Positions 63,119-64,000 of a stretch of 64,000 nt of DNA are shown piece by piece; within the stretch, counting starts at the first letter, position 1, and the number at the start of each line of letters is the position of its first letter. The notes beneath the pieces are model-generated. The model was not told the origin of the DNA, ran no database searches, and worked only from the letters and a program-made list of their open reading frames with translations. Both the position numbers and the translations under genes were made by a program. The DNA is from [Muricauda] lutisoli (nom. illeg.) (GTDB lineage: Bacteria > Bacteroidota > Bacteroidia > Flavobacteriales > Flavobacteriaceae): assembly GCF_017313105.1 (NCBI RefSeq), contig NZ_JAFLND010000002.1, forward strand, positions 124,001-188,000, in the 5' to 3' direction.

Positions 63119-64000
63119 ATGTTGTTGAAGCCCTCTAAGAGAGACCTTATATTTACGCTTGCGGTTTTTGCACTATTCATAGCCATAGTCTTTATCCTAT
63201 GGAACAACTCCCTCAACACCCAAAAATCGAATTACGTTAGGGAAATTCAAAATACAGGAAGCCTTAGGGCAAAGGAGTTTTTCTCTTTGGTCAAATACGA
63301 CATAAAATCCTTGGAGAACCTAAAAAAGCGTATTGAAATGACCAATGGGTCATATTTTAACTATTGGGAAAAAGATGCCGGCCTTATTCTGGAACAAAAC
63401 CCATCCTTCAGTTTTGTGGAATGGCTGGACAGCTCCATGATCATCAAAAAAATAACACCTTTGGATGGAAACCGTGCAGCTGTTGGTTTAGACCTAACCA
63501 AACACCCGAGATATCCCGAATGGAGAAATCATGTATTGGACTCCTCCACCAACATTTCTTCATGGACAGAGCTGCACCAAGGGGGCACTGCTTTTTTGGT
63601 GGATGCGCCTGTTTATTTTGATGGTGCCTTTAGGGGTTCGGTCACCGCAGGTATGGATTTCACGGCACCTTTTGATGAGTTGGTTGCCGATTTGGACAAA
63701 TTCGCAATTCAAGTACAGGACGAAAAAGGAACCGTATTTTACTCCAAAAACAATCCAAGAACAGATGAGATCGGCAAGGAATTTATTTTTACTGCAACTT
63801 TTGAGGTAGATGCACTTGATGGCCAAAAATGGACGTTCTCGTTAATGCCTTCCCATCTTAACTTCTTGGCCGAAAGAAAAGAGTCGACCTACATGTACTT
63901 GGCTTTTGGGCTACTGCTCTCTTTACTTACCAGCTCGCTGGTATATTTTTATAGGTCTTCTAGAAAAAAGAACAAGTATTTGCGCGATGCCAATGTAAAA
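63119..64000 (+). CDS. CHASE-type membrane sensor, C-terminus beyond the window
   Basis: 294 codons visible from ATG 63119, open at the window end. Helix 1 (about 9-28), an extracytoplasmic region with CHASE-like pattern (FSFVEWLDSSMIIKKITPLD, AAVGLDLTKHPRYPEWRNHV, QGGTAFLVDAPVYFDGAFRG and SVTAGMDF), helix 2 (about 258-278), then a basic/coiled segment (RSSRKKNKYLRDANVK) that usually leads into PAS or histidine kinase domains. The output domain cannot be seen. It is divergent from the fructanase gene. Confidence 0.82.
   Translation, partial: MLLKPSKRDLIFTLAVFALFIAIVFILWNNSLNTQKSNYVREIQNTGSLRAKEFFSLVKYDIKSLENLKKRIEMTNGSYFNYWEKDAGLILEQNPSFSFVEWLDSSMIIKKITPLDGNRAAVGLDLTKHPRYPEWRNHVLDSSTNISSWTELHQGGTAFLVDAPVYFDGAFRGSVTAGMDFTAPFDELVADLDKFAIQVQDEKGTVFYSKNNPRTDEIGKEFIFTATFEVDALDGQKWTFSLMPSHLNFLAERKESTYMYLAFGLLLSLLTSSLVYFYRSSRKKNKYLRDANVK

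Overview
The window reads as a stretch of a Flavobacteriaceae (Bacteroidota) chromosome. The support is indirect but consistent: promoters of the TTG-N19-21-TAnnTTTG type, few Shine-Dalgarno sequences, several likely TTG/GTG starts, a class II HMG-CoA reductase next to a GYDIA-type GHMP kinase, a HYC_CC_PP protein, a DPP-IV-like S9 peptidase, LptC/LpxB and a groEL with a GGM tail. A marine genus such as Muricauda/Allomuricauda is a guess from overall feel, not a demonstrated assignment.

Layout. 1-1.6 kb: 3' part of groEL, then a tiny basic peptide gene. 1.9-13.3 kb (minus): an eight-gene copper/silver resistance operon, in transcription order HYC_CC_PP protein, CusA-type RND pump, TolC-type outer membrane factor, HMBD lipoprotein, HMA-AraC regulator, CopA-type ATPase, PepSY protein and CusB-type adaptor. 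13.4-21.2 kb (plus): a GAF/fRMsr-like protein, purH, then the rod-shape cluster mreB-mreC-mreD-PBP2-rodA. 21.2-25.2 kb: a secreted nuclease, a bestrophin channel and a Prc-type protease. 25.4-30.7 kb (plus): surE, a small membrane protein, a frameshifted four-helix-bundle gene, lpxB, an NlpC/P60 lipoprotein and comEC. 30.7-34.4 kb (minus): a POT peptide transporter and a DPP-IV-like peptidase, which may cooperate in peptide use. 34.7-37.7 kb (plus): HMG-CoA reductase, GYDIA GHMP kinase and a secreted unknown. 37.8-45.5 kb (minus): coaX, an OM barrel protein, a TPR protein, lptC, a small membrane protein, a CNNM/CorC protein and a PpiD/SurA-like foldase, mostly touching or overlapping.

45.6-50.4 kb is the accessory region and the most interesting part. 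A tRNA-Phe gene with a clear promoter is followed by six co-oriented (minus) small genes. Every one of the five junctions between them holds a palindromic non-coding element. Three elements (46412-46510, 47474-47577, 49456-49550) are homologous and keep their base pairing despite sequence changes. The other two are a 128-nt imperfect palindrome bounded by GTAAC and GTTAC and a short perfect hairpin. Each element sits at the 3' side of a gene, as attC sites do in integron cassette arrays, but no integrase is visible. It looks like a CALIN-like array (attC-like sites without integrase) of unknown or divergent type, or another palindrome-based cassette system.

50.6-64 kb: an XRE regulator with a perfect palindromic operator candidate opposite a compositionally different unknown gene, an AraC regulator, an SRAP-family protein that has lost its catalytic Cys, a DUF1328 peptide with an acidic repeat lipoprotein, cardiolipin synthase, an OM barrel protein, a HELGH metallopeptidase, a GH3-family protein, small unknowns, an atypical pyruvate kinase, a GH32 fructanase lipoprotein and the 5' part of a CHASE-type membrane sensor running off the window.

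All assignments come from reading the sequence; no database search was run. Statements about families are from general knowledge.
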